A stretch of DNA of 64,000 nt from Myxococcus fulvus (lineage in GTDB: Bacteria > Myxococcota > Myxococcia > Myxococcales > Myxococcaceae): positions 620,001 to 684,000 of the forward strand of contig NZ_FOIB01000005.1 of NCBI RefSeq assembly GCF_900111765.1. Direction: 5' to 3'. Positions 61,968 to 64,000 of this stretch are shown here, in pieces. The notes under the pieces are model-generated. The model was not told the DNA's origin. It made no database searches and worked only from the letters and a program-made list of their open reading frames with translations. The translations under genes and the position numbers were made by a program. The first letter of the stretch is position 1. Each line of letters starts with the position of its first letter.

Positions 61968-62857
61968 AACTTCCGCTCCACCACGTACCGCGCGAGCGCC
62001 GCCAGGGGGCCATCCTCGCCCTCGAGCGGGCGCACCGCCTCCACCGCCAGCCGCACCTGCTCGTCGGCCAGGCGGCGCGACTCCTCCAGCCCCACCACGG
62101 CCGGGAAGGTGAAGCGTCCCGCGTCGGCGTCCGCGCCCGCGGGCTTGCCCAGCTGCTCCTGCGTCGACGTCACGTCCAGCACGTCGTCGGCGATCTGGAA
62201 CGCCAGGCCCACCGCGTCGCCGTACATCTGCGCGCGCACGAGCGCCTCCGCGTCACCTCCGCCCGCGAGCACGCCCATGCGGCACGCCGCGCGGATGAGC
62301 GCACCCGTCTTGAGCCGGTGCATGCGCACCAGGTAGTCCAGGTTCGCGGGGCGGTCCTCCGCGGTGTCCAGCACCTGGCCGCCCACCATGCCCGCGGCGC
62401 CCGACGCCACCGCCAGCTCGCGGCACAGCGCGCCCCGCACGGGCTCCGGCCCGTCCGCGAGCAGTCCGAAGGCATCCGTCAGCAGGCTGTCGCCCGCGAG
62501 GATGGCCATCGCCTCGCCGTAGACCTTGTGGTTCGTCGGCCGGCCGCGACGGAAGTCGTCGTCGTCCATGGCCGGCAGGTCGTCATGCACCAGCGAGTAC
62601 GTGTGGACGAACTCCAGCGAGCACGCCGCGTCCGCCGCCAGCGCCGACCCGAGCGAGGCCCGCGCCACCGTGTCCGCGAAGGTGAGGCAGAGCACGGGCC
62701 GCAGCCGCTTGCCGCCCGCGAGCAGCGAGTAGCGCATGGACTCCACCAGCCGGGGAGGTGCCCCCGACGTGGAGAGCCGGTCCGCGCGCTCGAGCAACAG
62801 CGACTCCACCCGCGCCTGCTGGGTCCGCAGGAAGGCATCCAGGTCGAACTGAGCCAT
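61964..62857 (-). CDS. ispA: Farnesyl-diphosphate synthase-type polyprenyl synthase
   Basis: 297 residues. It condenses isoprenyl diphosphates to farnesyl (or geranylgeranyl) diphosphate. The first aspartate-rich motif is DDLPAMDDDDFRRG and the second is ADDVLDV; MRYSLLAGGKRLRP is the conserved substrate-binding start. The two-residue insertion in the first motif marks a type II FPP synthase. Overlaps dxs by four bases. Confidence 0.95.
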   Translation of the reverse strand: MAQFDLDAFLRTQQARVESLLLERADRLSTSGAPPRLVESMRYSLLAGGKRLRPVLCLTFADTVARASLGSALAADAACSLEFVHTYSLVHDDLPAMDDDDFRRGRPTNHKVYGEAMAILAGDSLLTDAFGLLADGPEPVRGALCRELAVASGAAGMVGGQVLDTAEDRPANLDYLVRMHRLKTGALIRAACRMGVLAGGGDAEALVRAQMYGDAVGLAFQIADDVLDVTSTQEQLGKPAGADADAGRFTFPAVVGLEESRRLADEQVRLAVEAVRPLEGEDGPLAALARYVVERKF

Positions 62858-62885
62858 GAATCGGTACTCCTCTGCTGGATGAGCG

Positions 62886-63266
62886 CTAGGGCGCGGCCGG
62901 GGTCACCAGCTCACGGATGCGTCGGACGAGCTTGTCCGTATCCAGCGGCTTGACGAAATAGTCCGCGGCGCCGACCTCGCGACCGCGCTTCTTGTCCTCC
63001 GAGTCCCCACGCCCGCTGATGAATATGATGGGGATGTCCCGGAAGTGCTCGTTCTTCTTCACCGCCTTGCACAGCTCGAAGCCGTCGATCCAGGACATGT
63101 TCACGTCCAGGAGGATGGCTTGCGGGCGGTGCAGCTGCAGCGACGCGATGAGCCGCAGCCCGTTGGCCGCCAGCGTCACCTCGAAGCCCTCGTCCTCCAG
63201 GGCCGTCGCGAGCAGCTCCCGCGTGTCGCGGTCATCGTCGACGATGGTGATCTTCGGCTTCGACAT
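62886..63266 (-). CDS. Single-domain response regulator inserted in the isoprenoid operon
   Basis: 126 residues that are only a receiver domain: ITIVDDDRDTRELLATAL gives the acidic pocket, AILLDVNMSWIDG holds the phosphoacceptor Asp, IFISGRGDS the conserved Ser, and YFVKPLDTDK the Lys. There is no output domain. It sits 25 bases downstream of xseB and 29 before ispA and is co-oriented with both. A role in regulation of this operon or in chemosensory signalling is possible. Confidence 0.92.
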   Translation of the reverse strand: MSKPKITIVDDDRDTRELLATALEDEGFEVTLAANGLRLIASLQLHRPQAILLDVNMSWIDGFELCKAVKKNEHFRDIPIIFISGRGDSEDKKRGREVGAADYFVKPLDTDKLVRRIRELVTPAAP

Positions 63267-63290
63267 GCCCGAGCGCGCGTCCCGCACGAC

Positions 63291-63638
63291 CTAGAACGGG
63301 ACGTCATCCTCGGGTGGAGGTCGCGGTGCGGGCGCCCGGGGGGCCGCCGCCTGCGCCGGAGGTCGGGCCGCCACCGACAGCGGCGCCACCACGTCGTTGC
63401 CGTCCTCGTCCTGGAGGAGCTGCTCGATTCGCTGCTCCGCCTCGGTGAGCAGTTTCTCACCCCGGCGTACCAGCCGGATGCCCTCCTCGAACGCCTTGAG
63501 CGAATCCTCCAGCGACAGGTTGCCGCTCTCCAGCCGGCCCACCGTCTCCTCGAGACGGCTCACCACGTCCCCGTACTGACCGGGAACCTCGGCCTCACCT
63601 GCCTTGTCCGCCTTGGACGCCTTGTCCGCCTTCGCCAC
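63291..63638 (-). CDS. xseB: Exodeoxyribonuclease VII small subunit
   Basis: 115 residues. The conserved core (DVVSRLEETVGRLESGNLSLEDSLKAFEEGIRLV followed by GEKLLTEAEQRIEQLL, split here) has the standard two-helix fold. The C-terminal 40 residues are Pro/Ala-rich and acidic, ending EDDVPF, longer than the usual 80-residue protein. GTG start after GGAAGG. It pairs with XseA upstream. Confidence 0.93.
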   Translation of the reverse strand: MAKADKASKADKAGEAEVPGQYGDVVSRLEETVGRLESGNLSLEDSLKAFEEGIRLVRRGEKLLTEAEQRIEQLLQDEDGNDVVAPLSVAARPPAQAAAPRAPAPRPPPEDDVPF

Positions 63639-63686
63639 AGCCTTCCACCTCCCCGTTCGGGGCGCGGGACTCTAGAGGGTGGCCCG

Positions 63687-64000
63687 TTAGCAGTCCACCG
63701 GCCCTTTTACCGATGTCACGGTGGCTTCGACTTCTTCACACCCGCCGAGTGTCCTCGCGCCATTCGCCGCGAGCTTGATGCCCAGCTTCTCCCCCACCTC
63801 GACATCCGCGGCGGAGCGCACCACGCCACCGTCGCGCTGACGGAACACCACCGAATAGCCGCGTGACATCACCTTCAACGGGCTCATCGCGTCCAGTCGT
63901 CCCTCCAGACGCTGGAAACGCCGCTGCGCGTCCGCCAGCGTCCCCTGCTGCAGCGCTCGCAGCCGTGCCTGGTGCGCGGCCAGACGGGCGCGCTCCTTCG
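63687..64000 (-). CDS. xseA: Exodeoxyribonuclease VII large subunit, N-terminal part outside window
   Basis: The frame is open from the window edge to a stop at 63687. Only the C-terminus is visible: RLEGRLDAMSPLKVMSRGYSVVFRQ is the characteristic conserved region, and VGEKLGIKLAANGARTL and the final EATVTSVKGPVDC close it. The 5' end is cut by the window. It stands 48 bases upstream of xseB, in the usual order. Confidence 0.9.
   Translation of the reverse strand, partial: KERARLAAHQARLRALQQGTLADAQRRFQRLEGRLDAMSPLKVMSRGYSVVFRQRDGGVVRSAADVEVGEKLGIKLAANGARTLGGCEEVEATVTSVKGPVDC

Overview
The window is high-GC DNA, densely packed with genes on both strands and frequent 4-base start/stop overlaps. 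It comes from a delta-proteobacterial predator of the Myxococcota, almost certainly the Myxococcaceae (Myxococcus, Corallococcus, Pyxidicoccus or a relative). The diagnosis rests on two gene sets known from Myxococcus xanthus: the O-antigen ABC-transporter locus wzm-wzt-wbgA (rfbABC) with its giant glycosyltransferase, and the bactofilin operon bacN-bacO-bacP-padC. No prophage, IS element, CRISPR array or rRNA was seen.

Layout. 1-9.3 kb is an accessory-looking stretch: a 5'-truncated sigma-54 activator, an OmpA-like peptide without an export signal, a heptad-repeat Gly/Ser/Ala protein, several unknown proteins, a YjaB-type acetyltransferase, an orphan GspC, a zinc-ribbon membrane protein, a hydrolase, a DUF1622 membrane protein and two tandem secreted four-cysteine paralogues. 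9.3-13.2 kb has tgt coupled to an MnmD-like tRNA methyltransferase, divergent from an ABC-F ATPase. 13.2-22.8 kb carries regulators and enzymes: an ECF sigma factor with a SnoaL-like tail, VOC, Rrf2, YihY/BrkB, a luciferase-like oxidoreductase, LysR, AAC(3), a two-haem cytochrome, and an ArsR/AHSA1 pair with a visible operator.

22.8-41.3 kb is a lipopolysaccharide O-antigen island. rmlBDAC makes dTDP-L-rhamnose. Five large, often multi-domain glycosyltransferases follow, one fused to a methyltransferase and one resembling WsaF-type rhamnosyltransferases at its C-terminus, then the Wzm/Wzt exporter. Two unannotated helical modules recur among these proteins.

41.5-48 kb holds two identical tRNA-Gly(GCC) genes, each with its own terminator and with a near-consensus promoter upstream, then pgsA, a TPR-AIM24 protein, a lytic transglycosylase, nadB, a rhomboid protease and a LOG-family protein. 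48-52 kb is the bacNOP-padC operon running straight into pyrE and a lipoprotein gene. 52-59.5 kb has a hydrolase, a TPR protein, a hybrid histidine kinase with decayed sensor and GGDEF-like ends, and a lipoprotein. 59.5-64 kb is xseA (partial)-xseB-[response regulator]-ispA-dxs-tlyA, the usual isoprenoid cluster with an extra receiver gene inserted.

How they work together. The island from rmlC to wzm can supply an activated sugar, assemble a glycan on the cytoplasmic face and export it by the ABC route. BacNOP/PadC position chromosome-segregation machinery, and PadC is translationally joined to a pyrimidine-synthesis gene. Gene identities come from reading the translations; no database search was possible.
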